From: Lineolata rhizophorae
Taxonomy: Eukaryota; Ascomycota; Dothideomycetes; Lineolatales; Lineolataceae
NCBI GenBank assembly: GCA_010093515.1
Contig: MU001700.1
Span: 20,634 to 42,730, forward strand
Length of the DNA: 22,097 nucleotides
Direction: 5' to 3'
The notes below the pieces were generated by a model that made no database searches, was not told the origin of the DNA, and saw only the letters and a list, made by a program, of their open reading frames with translations. A program made the position numbers and the translations under genes. This document shows positions 9,229-18,567 of this stretch, one piece after another; the stretch's first letter is position 1; the number at the start of each line of letters is the position of its first letter.

Positions 9229-10090
9229 CTACTCCTTGATTGCGGGCTGCATCTTTTCTGGAAGGCTGTTCAACTCCATCAGGTAGGAGAGGAAATAATG
9301 AGCCAACACCAAAAATCTCCACCGCACCCTATCAAACCAACATCGAAACTCAAGAGCGAGAGTGTAGTTATACGCCGTTTCTATGTCAATGCGATGGAGA
9401 GTGATCCCTGAGACTACATAGAAAGATAGCCAATTTTGCGTCCATTGTCGGTAGAGGTCGAGGTGAGGAATGCAGGCATGCTCTTTCGTGGTCGTTGTCA
9501 ACGTCTTCAGATGTGGGCCGTCAGATAAGGGTGACGCCGCTTCCATACTTAAAGGCTTTCGAAAGACCTTTCGAATGCCGTTCTCTAGCGCCTTCGCAGG
9601 TATCGCGGGCGACTTCTCCGAAAGGGCGCTCTTGAGTTCATCCACGAATCGATCGTCCGCTAGCAGGTTGGAGAGCATTTGTTGAGGCTCTTCCGCAAGA
9701 AGCTTTGAGAGTACGCTTTGGGAGTTGTCTGTCAAGACATTTGAAGATGCTCGTTGCGTGGTCCGCATCTCTTGACATTTTCGAAGTCGGCGGTAGAGTG
9801 AAGGGCTCCAAGGACGATGAGCTGCACTACGCCAAAATTGATAGTGGAAATTTTGGCGCGTCGGCATTCACACCACTGGAGTAATATTCCTCGGCAACAG
9901 CATCGCGCGGCGCGTGGACGGGCCGCTGGCGAAGAACGAGAGGATTCAGAATGATGACTTCGCTATGGCTATCGAGCATATCGGTGGTGAGTTGGCGAGA
10001 CATTTGCAAAAGGATAGAGGTGATGTTGGTGTAGACTTCTTTCTTCCAGAACATAGTGGGCAATGAAGAAGAGGATCCCCGGGTCGACAT
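9229..10090 (-). pseudogene. Unrecognised coding relic; contains the longest intact frame of the decayed block
   Basis: An upstream frame (10090-9827) reads SITSILLQMSRQLTTDM-like helical sequence and ends in TAG. A second frame overlapping it by 41 nt (9867-9229, 212 codons, ATG at 9867) is open to a stop at 9231-9229. The second has a helical middle (SVLSKLLAEEPQQMLSNLL, then DDRFVDELKSALSEK) and an aromatic, possibly amphipathic C-terminus (DRVRWRFLVLAHYFLSYLM). The two were probably joined before a frameshift. No catalytic motif is visible. An intact 212-codon frame in sequence this damaged is notable but could survive by chance. Confidence 0.4.
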
Positions 10091-10149
10091 TCATCAGTAG
10101 CTTCCAAAACTTCCGAAGACGGGAAGTAGTCTCAGAAACATCGAAGTTG

Positions 10150-10613
10150 ACGCGCGATCGGGTTGTGTGTTAGAGAACTAGTTTTGATCCCTTTTCTATT
10201 AGTTTACTTCTGGTCCGACGAATTTGGCACGTACTCTTCGGAAGATCGACAATTGATAGTTATTAGCCGCTCCCTAAAGCGGCCTGGATGGCGGCTAGCC
10301 ACTGTAGAAAGGAGCAAGAAGCCTGGTCCATTAAAGGATGATGGATCGTTCCGGTTCGAGAAACAAAGTCGATGGTTTGCGAAGATTGATCTTAGCCTCA
10401 TCCAAAGAACTCAATACAAGGGAATGCAGCCTGATGCCATGCCAAGAAGCACCTGAGCGGGAATCTCAAGACTTCCAGCCTCCCAACAGACACGAAATGA
10501 CCCAGGAGGAAAGTATCTGCGCAGTTCAGATCCTCGAGCTTAGCACAGTCAGCGAAAGAGACAGCACAGATAACTCGTATTTACTCAAACGATCTCGGAA
10601 GTTCGAAACTTAC
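10150..10613. other. Interval between relics; weak minus-strand coding traces
   Basis: A minus-strand frame (10401-10204) and a plus-strand frame (10338-10838) both stay open. The right half of the plus frame is antisense to the JmjC-linked relic. No motif favours either. The GTAAGT donor at 10613 suggests that this interval includes an intron or further broken exons of the relic to its right. Confidence 0.3.
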
Positions 10614-12541
10614 TGTTACTTTAGGACGAGGGGTGGAAAGCTCTCTGGTAGGGTACATGAGTACCCCTTTCGGTCTTTGACGGGTCGCGTGGGAGACGAG
10701 CCTACCCTCCAGGAGGTATTTCCTGTATGCGTCGTAGTCCCACAGATTATCGGAGACAATCCATTGATTAATGAGGTTGTTGGAAGTACGGCATTTCTGC
10801 TGAAATTGTTGCAGGTCTTGATACTAGGGCGGTCATAGAGACTCAATGCCCTTTGCCGGGTATATCTGTCTTGTCTCTTTCATCACTTCCAAGATACTAG
10901 CAGCATGATTCCGCGCGTTCGAGAAAAGAGAGTGGCTTGCAATGTCGCAAGCATGCTGTAGAATTTGAAAGCCCGGATGTCCGAAATCTTCCTATCGCGG
11001 CCGGAGAAGGCGTGGAGTATGAGATTAGGATCTATATTCGCATCTTCTGCAGCAGTTTGAATGTTATTTTCCCATTGATCATCGGACGAGGGCAGGCCAA
11101 AGACAGGAAGACTCGGCTGTGGGCGAGCATCTAGGGAATCGTAACCATTATATTCTCTCTTCAGGTTTGATAAGGTATTCTCATACTTCCGAGACGGCAT
11201 CAAGATCTCGCCGTCTAAAGGGGTTATATAATTCGTGCTGGATTCGATGGAGCAATCGACGTCTTCCACAGTTGGATTGCAATACTGCCTATTAGTACCT
11301 CTCGTGACGGATGCAATTTCCTCAGAGAACTTATCCTCACTCGGCTCCTTGTTACGGGAGGTAACAGGTCGCGCGACGTTGTTCGCATGAAATACGTGCA
11401 CAGCCGGGGTCACAGAAGCGGAATCCGTGGACATGATCGTTTCCGGGTTTGCGAATTCTTGGTCGTCGGTCGTATGTTTGGCATCAAAAAAAAGCCTCAG
11501 TGTCGGTAGCATCTGGAAGAGAGCAGACATCATCGATGTCGTCGTCATCGTTGTCGTCGTTAGTACCGCCACCGTCGCCGTCGTCGACACTCTCGTCACC
11601 GTCGTCGGGTCGTTCAAGGTTCTATCCGCGTTCGTTGGTGCTTCGTAATGATGACGACAATTGTCTTCCGATCCCATATCCATCTCAGGCGGTAGCGCGA
11701 TCCCGGAACTAATTTTGACTTGATTGTAAACATTACTGCCGTGATAGGAGCCTCGGTTCTACATAGTATGATCGAACAGTACATGTAGCACTTAGGGGGT
11801 TTCCAGTCATTATCTAACGCAAGATTCAGGGCGTCAGCTCGATTCCGTCCGAGGTTGATGCAATAGATGTCTCATGAACTGGGTGCACCGATACGTATTA
11901 CTGGTCTCTCCGAATTTGGTGCTCGAACTTGCGATCGTCGCAGGGACGGATAATGACCCAAACTTTGGGGGCTCCGTTGACGGTGTAGTTTGCAGAATGA
12001 AGATCACAGTCCTCTTTGTAAACGGCGAAGCATGATGTCAAATCGCTGATATATGCATGTGGAAGTTGGATCCCCGGTATCGATTTGGAGGAGCGGAGCC
12101 TGTCGCCGCAATCTAGAGGTTCCGGAGGGTCCTCCAGCTTCTCACGGACTTCCAGCCATACGATCATGAAACAACTCATCTGCTGTGGCAGTGATATGCG
12201 GTCTTTGGCCTTTAGACCTCAAATCGAGTGCTTTCCAACAGTTTGGGCGGAGTATCCAGCTTGCCAGAGAGTTGACTAACTCGGCTTGGTTTCGAAAGGG
12301 AGACTTAAACGTACCTTCAGGCTCGTTTTTCTGAAAGCTCGTCTAGAGCGGAGCGGACTCTACTAGAGGTCGCATCTTGCAGCGAACGAAGGGTGCTATT
12401 GGAAACATGGGCGAGCGAGTACTCGAAGTCAGGAGGGGCAGGAGGACGCGGCTTGATCTGAGTCGAAGGTTTCCAGTGCTTCGAGGCCGTTACAGCTGCT
12501 TGCACCGGTTCTAGGCGGAAATACTTTCTTGCAAGGACCTA
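10614..12541 (-). pseudogene. JmjC-domain protein relic (inactivated)
   Basis: The domain is recognised from minus-strand 12090-11915: IPGIQLPHAY, SDLTSCFAVYKEDCDLHSANY and GAPKVWVIIRP match the JmjC core, which in active Fe(II)/2-oxoglutarate oxygenases reads F-A-x-H-x-E/D-D-x-D-L. Here the first iron ligand His is Tyr (TAC at 12020-12018), one C-to-T change from His; the Glu ligand (12014-12012) remains. After KFEHQI the frame shifts, RCTQFMRHL (about 11890-11864) follows, and then almost at once INLGRNRADALNLALDNDW (11859-11803). About 30-40 residues that normally lie between, with the second ligand His, are missing. Upstream, an exon (12541-about 12310) follows a CATATTAG acceptor and precedes a GTACGT donor. 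Downstream are an acidic tract (11620-11500), then a 10915-10630 segment with two stops (YQDLQQFQQKCRTSNN, LINQWIVSDNLWDYDAYRKY), ending at a GTAAGT donor at 10613. That all segments belong to one gene is inference. JmjC proteins act on chromatin; this copy cannot be catalytic. Confidence 0.6.
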
Positions 12542-12627
12542 ATATGGTGAGTTTGAGTTCTTTCCAGGCATCAGGAACGTACATCGATGGCCTGCAGGGC
12601 TGCTTTCCATTGTTTCAACTCCGAGAG

Positions 12628-12705
12628 TTCCATGGACAGTGGATTTTCGAGTTGAGGGGAGATTTCCATGGACAGTGCTCGCGTGAAGATTTTGGAGCTG
12701 AGGGG
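12628..12705. repeat. Imperfect 32-bp direct duplication
   Basis: TTCCATGGACAGTG occurs at 12628-12641 and 12664-12677. The following GATTTTCGAGTTGAGGGG (12642-12659) recurs with two changes at 12688-12705. The second copy carries a 10-bp insertion between the two halves. Confidence 0.8.
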
Positions 12706-13444
12706 CTAGCCGGCAGCCGGTGCATTAGGTTTAACCGACGTTCTTGGCTGTGGCTGGGGGCTACCAGCGGCCTAACTCGTAGGGGGCCCAGTTGTCCTCT
12801 GGGGGGACTGTGGTATCTACCACCTGCCTATAATCTACGTGCATTGGGTCGTTCAAATGGGAGTTCCAGAGAACAATTGCCAGTAGGAGCCAAAATCAAA
12901 TCAACAGTCAAATGAGGGCGCCGTGGGGTCGAGGTTATAGCGCAGTGTGGTGTGAGTGTGCGAGAGTTATATAGCTGTGTGTGTGCCGAAGTCGGTACGA
13001 AAAGTCACCGAATAAATGGCGCGAGAATCTACTACCACAACTATCACTACGCTAGCAGCATATCACGCCATCGCTTACTATCAGAGACCTTGCCAGCGTT
13101 GCAATTCCTGTGTACTCTTCGTTGTATTTACCTCCCAAGCCGAGAGACACGCGTGCTCTCGACCTTGCGATTGTTGGTTGCGCCTACGTCCTAGTTTCCA
13201 CGACCTGCGAAACAACTAGCCCGTGCTAATGAAGCCAGCCTTCCGCAAAAACGCCTGGCCCTCCCTGTTGAGTACTATTCATCCTGCGCCTCGTTCAGCA
13301 TCGCTCGTCTTGAGAGCGCCGCGAGTTCTGCTGACCATCCTACCCTGTCGCGCCTGCGCGGCTCGAGGCCGCTACCCTCCGCCCTCTGCGTCTCGCAAGA
13401 ATCTGCGCTCTCCTCAACCTACCGTACAATGCATCTTGCGCCTG

Positions 13445-13449
13445 GATAC
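13445..13449. repeat. Left target-site duplication (GATAC)
   Basis: GATAC directly precedes the TGTCAG terminus at 13450 and is repeated at 14402-14406 directly after the TGACA terminus. A 5-bp duplication is typical for LTR-retrotransposon integrases and some other transposases. Confidence 0.75.
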
Positions 13450-13854
13450 TGTCAGATTACGGTGGAATTCTGGAACGGATAGGCCAAGTCCATTGGCATT
13501 GGGAAGATGGTTCTATCTGGAGCTGCATACATAGTAGATACACTTGTAGAATCCTCGTCAGAAGCTGGCAAACTAGGCCCCAATGGGCCATCCAACGTTC
13601 TTACGCGCGCGCCCCCAGAATTAAAGCTGTCGGAAGACAGTGAGCAACTGAAGAGAAGTGCAGAGGAGATGGAGAGTACAGGTCCTAAGTCGCAATGCCC
13701 TAGCAGTAGGTCTGTGTCCGCATGGCCCCTTGTTGAAAGTAGGTAGGCGCTCTGTGGCCAAGTGTGTGTGCCTGTGTGTATAGCCCTCTGTTGCTCTGCT
13801 ACCCTATGGCCCTGGAGCCCGGTGGCCCTGTGGCTCTGTGGCCCTGCGGTCCAG

Positions 13855-14132
13855 TGTGAGGAGCCTTGTGTAGCACATTGTCGATTGTTGATGGGCACTT
13901 CTTGGCCCAGCGTTGACGGTATTGAGGGTCCTGTGCGTAGCCCATTGTCGAGTATGTGTGGGCGCTTCGCGGCCCAGTATTGACGATGTGTGTGGGCGCT
14001 TCGTATGGCCTAATGGTGATAGTGTATAGGCGCTCCGTGCGGCCTACTATTGACGATATGTGTAGGCGCTTCATGTGGCCTAATTTGAAGGTGTTGACGG
14101 ACGCTTCGTGGCCCAACTTGAAAGTGCGCTCG
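13855..14132. repeat. Degenerate minisatellite, period about 34-38 bp
   Basis: About eight units share the pattern GGGCGCTTCG-(T)GGCC(C/T)A-TTGACGATGTGTGT. The clearest starts are 13893, 13960, 13994, 14028, 14064 and 14099. The units are highly diverged from each other. The array lies inside the 13450-14401 element. Confidence 0.8.
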
Positions 14133-14184
14133 AGGCCCCACGAGTCGATGCGCTCGTGGTACTAGCAATAAGGTGTTTCGCTTC

Positions 14185-14266
14185 CTGGCATCTAGCTCTG
14201 GCTCTAGCTCTAGCATCTGGCATCTCGCTCTGGCTCTGGTATCTGGCATCTCGCTCCGGCTCTGGA
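14185..14266. repeat. Short tandem array, CTGGCATCTCGCTCTGGCTCTG units
   Basis: Three units start at 14185, 14217 and 14243 with lengths 32, 26 and 24. They are built from CTGGCATCT(A/C)GCTC(T/C)GGCTCT(A/G)G. The array lies inside the 13450-14401 element, just right of the longer minisatellite. Confidence 0.8.
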
Positions 14267-14333
14267 AGGATAGATAAAGGCACTCGTGGCCTAAGTCTGA
14301 CGGCTCGCAAAGGCGATTGCCGGGCTTATAACT

Positions 14334-14401
14334 GTCAGATTCCGGTGGAATTCTAGAATGGATTTGGCCTACCTATTCCAGAATTCCACCGGAATCTGAC
14401 A
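14334..14401. repeat. 68-bp fold-back (palindromic) right terminus
   Basis: The arms TGTCAGATTCCGGTGGAATTCT at 14334-14355 and AGAATTCCACCGGAATCTGACA at 14380-14401 are perfect inverted repeats of 22 bp, and pairing continues imperfectly toward the centre. The left arm is a third copy of the element terminus, in the same orientation as the left end at 13450. Confidence 0.85.
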
Positions 14402-14406
14402 GATAC
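14402..14406. repeat. Right target-site duplication (GATAC)
   Basis: It is identical to 13445-13449 and adjoins the element terminus at 14401. Confidence 0.75.
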
Positions 14407-15624
14407 AACGTAGACACTCAGCACAACGGCACTGAATACCTCGCTATCAGCAACACTGTTTTCGCCGTATCGTGATACGACTAGCGTTGCATACTACGGC
14501 GAAGTTCTATTCGTAAGATGACCTTTACGCGCCAATCTCGAAACACAAAATCGTCAAGACAGGGCGTCGAGTCCATCTTACGGAAGGTGCAACTATAAAC
14601 CACCTGGTTAAAAACACGACTATTCCTATCCCGAAGGCCTGTTGCTCCTTTTTGCACAAGAATATAGCGTACATTTATAGAGAGGATTTGAGGTGAAGAG
14701 CTACCGAAAGTTTGGAAGAGCATGTCTAATGAATCGGTTGAGGGTGTTTTTTTTTTTCGCAGTTACGAAAGATCTTCTAGGACTTACGCGCCTTGCCACC
14801 TCTTCTAGGCACGGGTGCGGAAAGCTGTATCAGAGGATTTCTGTACAACTCTCGTATACCTCGTGGCAATCTACGTTTCGGCCCGTTCAAGACAGTTCAA
14901 GAATGTCATTTTGTTACCATGGTGTTGAGCGATATAACTTGGGTCCTTTCCCGCATGAGGAAAGGCCGCAGACATTAGTATATGTGATGCCTACTGTCCT
15001 TAGATGGCCGTGAGGAGGCCGATGGCTTCCACCCTCAGCGATTAGTTTGCAATACATCCGCACCACCTCCTTGCGGCATCCGTTCACTGTGCTTCCACCG
15101 TGATTTGTTATTGATTCACACGGCTATTCGCCCTCGGGTCTCGCTTGGCCCGCTAGCACATTTCTGGCTCAGACGAGACCTGAAATCCGAGGATCTCAAA
15201 GAAAACAGGATGGGCCATAGCCTCCGTTATGTTTCACCCATAGCGATCTTAATCCGTTTAACATCCTTGTTTGCGAAAGGAATATGGTTGGAATCATCGA
15301 CTACGAGTTCTTAGGGTAGTATCTGCATTACTAGGAATATACATCAGCCTAGTTTGGCAATATTACAAGGTTACGGAAATGGAATAGCAGAACATGGTTG
15401 ACTAGATTCTCGACAGACCACGTCCTGATGTATTCAGGATGGAAGAAGTTCGCAATAAATAGTGAGGTGAATAACCTATTGAATGATGCTTAATGCGCAG
15501 TCGTATGGATGTCCGCACTGCTCATCATAACATGGCTAACGAATGAAACAACTAGTTACAACATCAACGCGCTATACAACTTCAGGCCAACGACCGTTCT
15601 GCGACAGCGCACGATTGCTAGCTC
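14407..15624. other. No convincing gene; decayed sequence
   Basis: Plus frames at 14693-15013 and 15105-15314 and a minus frame at 14481-14723 show no motif. A T11 run (14747-14757) followed by CGCAG looks like a plus-strand splice acceptor, which may be a trace of a lost gene. Confidence 0.45.
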
Positions 15625-16080
15625 CTACGGTACACTTTTCTTGTTCCCAAGCATGTCCTAGGCTGGCTTCGGTTTCATTATATCTGTAGCAGACCAATAG
15701 CGACCACTAGCAGTCTTGTCGCCTACGTACTGTATCGTAACCACCTCGATCTCCTGCTAATTCAGCTTAACGGTACTAATACACCCCCTGTCCTTCGCAA
15801 CTTCGGCGAGGGCGCTCGCGACCTATATACGATATCTCTAGTTTAGATCGCCCTGCACGACTGGAAGTCGTCGAAGAAAGACAATAAGACGCTGCTCGTC
15901 TTCGAACTTGGCAATAAGAATACGTGCTAAGAAGCTGTTAGTAGCTTAGATATTCTCTAATAGAATTTCTTTATATATTTAGCCGAAAGGAGAGTTTTTA
16001 ACGTGGTAACATGCGCCTGGTATAACGTCGTTGCGTTCTATATCAGGTCGGATTAGAAAGCCCTAGAAGTATCTAAGAAA
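15625..16080 (-). pseudogene. RIP-damaged relic of an uncharacterised ascomycete protein (DUF6914-like, tentative)
   Basis: One minus frame gives a continuous protein reading if its stops are ignored: GFLIRPDIE, GACYHVKNSPFG, LARILIAKFEDEQRLIVFLR, LPVVQGDLN, VASALAEVAKDRG, QEIEVV, YVGDKTASGRYW and PKPA-stop-DML. This layout (GFL-x-GPK, YHVKN, LIAK-x-ED, VPVVQ, W-x-x-I, K-x-x-GRY, PTWDML) resembles a widespread uncharacterised family of filamentous ascomycetes that I believe is DUF6914; the name is from memory. Stops are at 16065, 15981, 15948, 15840, 15825, 15759 and 15660 (first base on the minus strand), mostly TAG where Trp would fit, as expected from TGG->TAG by RIP. The TAG at 15627-15625 may be the true stop. 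The gene is dead. The function of the family is unknown. Confidence 0.55.
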
Positions 16081-17052
16081 GTCAATACTTATAGAGAAAC
16101 TTCAAAGTACAGTTAACTTACTTGCGCTCCTCATTGTTTACGATACCACTAGGATACAACGCGATATACAACCGATTTTTGTTAGAATGCATGCTTATTA
16201 TATTACGAGCCCGGTAACGGATGTAAACGCAACGGGGATAGATTGCGTAGAATAAAGTAGGAGGCAATGCGTAACGGTGGTATAAGATAGGTAGTTAAGA
16301 CGATCGATTCGCGGCCCAAACATTAAATGCCTTGATCAGCGAGGAACTCTTGCAGCCAGAGATATACAGCACTCGTTTTATGCCTTCGAAATTTAATGTG
16401 ACGGGAATAGAACGAAATATCTACGCGCTATAATTGATGAACTGGAACAATGCCTGCTTCGATTGGCCTCAAGACATTGAAACTGTAAATCTACGCCGCA
16501 TTCTTAGGCGCTCCGATTATTGGGTACTACTCGATCTAGACTAGTGCTTCGTACGCAGCGGTCTGGTGAGTATTAGCACCGGAACTTGAGAGGTCGGGGG
16601 TAGACTCGACGAGAAATAGCGTAGGTACTTTGCTTACCCCGATCTAGATATACCTAGACACGGCTCACCATATCTCCCGCAGTCGTCATGGTCTTAGTAT
16701 TCATCCTCCTTCGCAATTCGCGCAATATCCCGATCATTCTTCTCGCGAACAGCGCGTTGACGCATATCTGATTGCGCAAGGTAAGTTCATTGGTAATTCG
16801 GGCCTTATTAGTTCCAGTCGGCTTACTCTTGTTCCAGGAGCCTTTTCTGCCAGCCCTTGGCCACCCAGACAACCGAAAGCTTATATGCCTAGGTGCTTCT
16901 GCAATAGAAGTTCACACTGCCCATAGACTCGATGGCCTTAAACGTCGTGCGGCTAGCCCTTCCGACTCGTTCTAGACCTATCGTTCGAACGGGCAGGAAA
17001 CCGAGTCCTATCTAGTCCGATAGTCGGACGGACCCAGCCCAATCAACAAGAT
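16081..17052. other. RIP-like decayed sequence without a convincing gene
   Basis: The stretch is rich in TA, CTAG and TACG. A 72-codon minus frame (16872-16654) with a basic, helical stretch (RMIGILRELRRRMNTKT) may be another coding relic, but no family is recognised. Nothing else could be supported. Confidence 0.4.
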
Positions 17053-17753
17053 CTTCCTGAGCTAACCCAAAAACAAGAAGTTATTGCGATACCGAGAAAG
17101 CTTGTCAATTGGACCTGTCATTGCTTCGTCGGCATGTCTGGAGAGGTAAGGTAGATGGAAAAGTCTAGGAGCTCTTGAAAGCGAGTTGACTGGTTTCTGT
17201 GTTAGAGAGGAGCTAATACACGCAAGGAAGTGTCCAAATACATGATGGCAAGGTATTCGAGGCCGTGGACCACGATAGGGCGATAACGGGGAAAGGGATG
17301 TTGATTCAAGTCTACGATCCAAAGGTAGATCCGAAATCTCCACCTTCTTGGGAATACGAGGATCTTGTAGAGGATGGTGAAAGTCTCGTTCCTGCAAAGA
17401 ATGAGGTACGTGTGATTTGTGCTACTGTAAAGTTCATATCTATTAGCTTTTAGATCGAATCGCTCGACTAATTCCGTTCCTTTCTTGTTGCCAACTCTCG
17501 CAGTAACAGAGACATCGTAACCTCGGACCTTGGGAGCCAGTACGTTGATGCAATCTGTTGTCGGCCCTCCGGTTTGCGCTCGAATTCATATTGGCTTCTG
17601 CTCCGTATTCCGCCGACCAACATTTCTCTAAAGAGAGGTATCTGTTCTATTCGTGCTTCGGAGTACGTATACTCAATTTTTGCTGCAAATGATGAGCAAC
17701 TAGAACGAAACAGAGGCGCTCTGACTTACGTCTACTCGATGGCACTACACTAG
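17053..17753 (+). pseudogene. Unrecognised spliced coding relic
   Basis: On the plus strand three blocks read as protein and are separated by plausible short introns. Block 1 (17053-17145) ends VNWTCHCFVGMSGE at a GTAAGG donor (17146); an acceptor near 17207 follows. Block 2 (about 17208-17405, one TAA) reads VQIHDGKVFEAVDHDRAITG, then IQVYDPKVDPKSPPSWEYED and ends PAKNE at a GTACGT donor. A 48-nt intron (17406-17453, ends TTTTAG) is in frame with block 3 (17454-17753), which has a TAA at 17469-17471 in place of a likely Gln and ends at TAG. The protein is not recognised. Its 3' end overlaps antisense to the end of the 17730-18567 relic, and minus frames over 17590-17210 are also open, so strand is not certain. 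Confidence 0.35.
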
Positions 17754-18567
17754 CATCCCGGCTAGAGTTTGAGACTGTGGGCGGACCTCCATCGCCGTCG
17801 GTTTGTAGAGTCTCCGCTTGTTGTTCTAGAAGCCGTTTACGTTGAGAGCTATGAGCATCGGAATAGTGATATTCTTGTATAGATGAATATGAGTCCATAA
17901 TATCCGGGATGAAATCTTACCACGACTGGTGGAAAGTTATCTTTTCAAATTGGCCCCATCGCTTCCTCTACCAACATCGAGGAGGTCTTTTGAGTGCTAT
18001 TAGTCCTGAGCGGATTGGTACAGGCTGATTAACTTACTTGCTTCACTTGGAACCTCGTATTTGTTAGCGAGCAAGGTTCAGCTGGTATTTGCAAAGGCGT
18101 CTTGGTTGCTTTTGAGATATTGCACCAACTGAACTCGCTCTTGAGACTTCAAGGAGGTCACGCACTGCTGCCCTAGACTTGTAGCGCAAAGTACGACGAT
18201 GCCCCGGCCATATTGAAGGATGTCGCTGAGGAAGGTTTGATAGGTTTTTTCCTCTCGATACTGCTGCGGTGTGTTCGACGTCAGGACTGCGGAATTGACC
18301 AGCTTGATACTTCCTCCGTCCAAGCGTCCAAGAATCTTGGTATTCGCAAGGTAGTTTTGGGGCTTTTGTTGCAGTCGATAACGGATTTCGACAGCACGAC
18401 CTTCGCCGCAATCTGTCGCTTCTCGAGCTCCTATTCGAGTGAGCGAATCGCCACTCGGCAATTCTCGAGTAGCACTTCAAGCTCCGTAACAAAAATGCCT
18501 TCAAACTTATCTCCACGAGTGGAACTTTCCTTCCGGCGATCTGTAATCGTACGCAAGATGAGTCCAT
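17730..18567 (-). pseudogene. Unrecognised spliced coding relic with good start context
   Basis: The ATG at 18567 lies in TATCAACATGG, a good fungal start context, preceded by a C/T-rich leader (18840-18590). Protein-like reading shifts frame near the start, then runs through a charged helical part (FEGIFVTELEVLLENCRVAI, one TAG at Gln, then ELEKRQIAAKV). It shifts again near 18365 and continues GGSIKLVNSAVLTSN, YREEKTYQTFLSDILQYGRG and LKSQERVQLVQYLKSNQD to a TGA at about 18080-18078. Downstream are a GTAAGT donor (about 18043), a short exon (NLLDVGRGSDGANLK), a GTAAGA donor, and an exon with SDAHSSQRKRLLEQQAE up to a GTAAGT donor at 17729. At least two frameshifts and several stops make it a pseudogene. 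The family is unknown. Confidence 0.4.

Larger units (their letters stand above)
12542..13449. other. No convincing gene
   Basis: Short open frames on both strands (plus 12529-12915, 12952-13194, 13223-13534) lack motifs and supported starts. A 32-bp imperfect duplication is present at 12628-12705. The right end abuts the target duplication of the 13450-14401 element. Confidence 0.5.
13450..14401. mobile_element. Non-autonomous element with TG...CA ends, 45-bp TIRs and GATAC target duplication
   Basis: The element is 952 bp. The left end (13450-13494) and the reverse complement of the right end (14401-14357) match at 40 of 45 positions, and four of the five differences are transitions; shared blocks are TGTCAGATT, CGGTGGAATTCTGGAA and TAGGCCAA. 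The right end is itself a 68-bp fold-back (14334-14401): TGTCAGATTCCGGTGGAATTCT is repeated in inverted form with only a short loop. Both ends are flanked by GATAC. The interior holds minisatellites and an open frame at 13507-13746 (79 codons, unrecognised, Glu/Ser/Lys-rich), and no transposase. TG...CA ends and a 5-bp duplication suggest an LTR-type origin (solo LTR or internally deleted element). Long inverted ends argue instead for a MITE-like or fold-back element. Class unresolved. Confidence 0.7.

Noticed and set aside
14747-14757. T11 run followed by CGCAG as a splice acceptor
   Set aside because: No exon pair could be found to use it.
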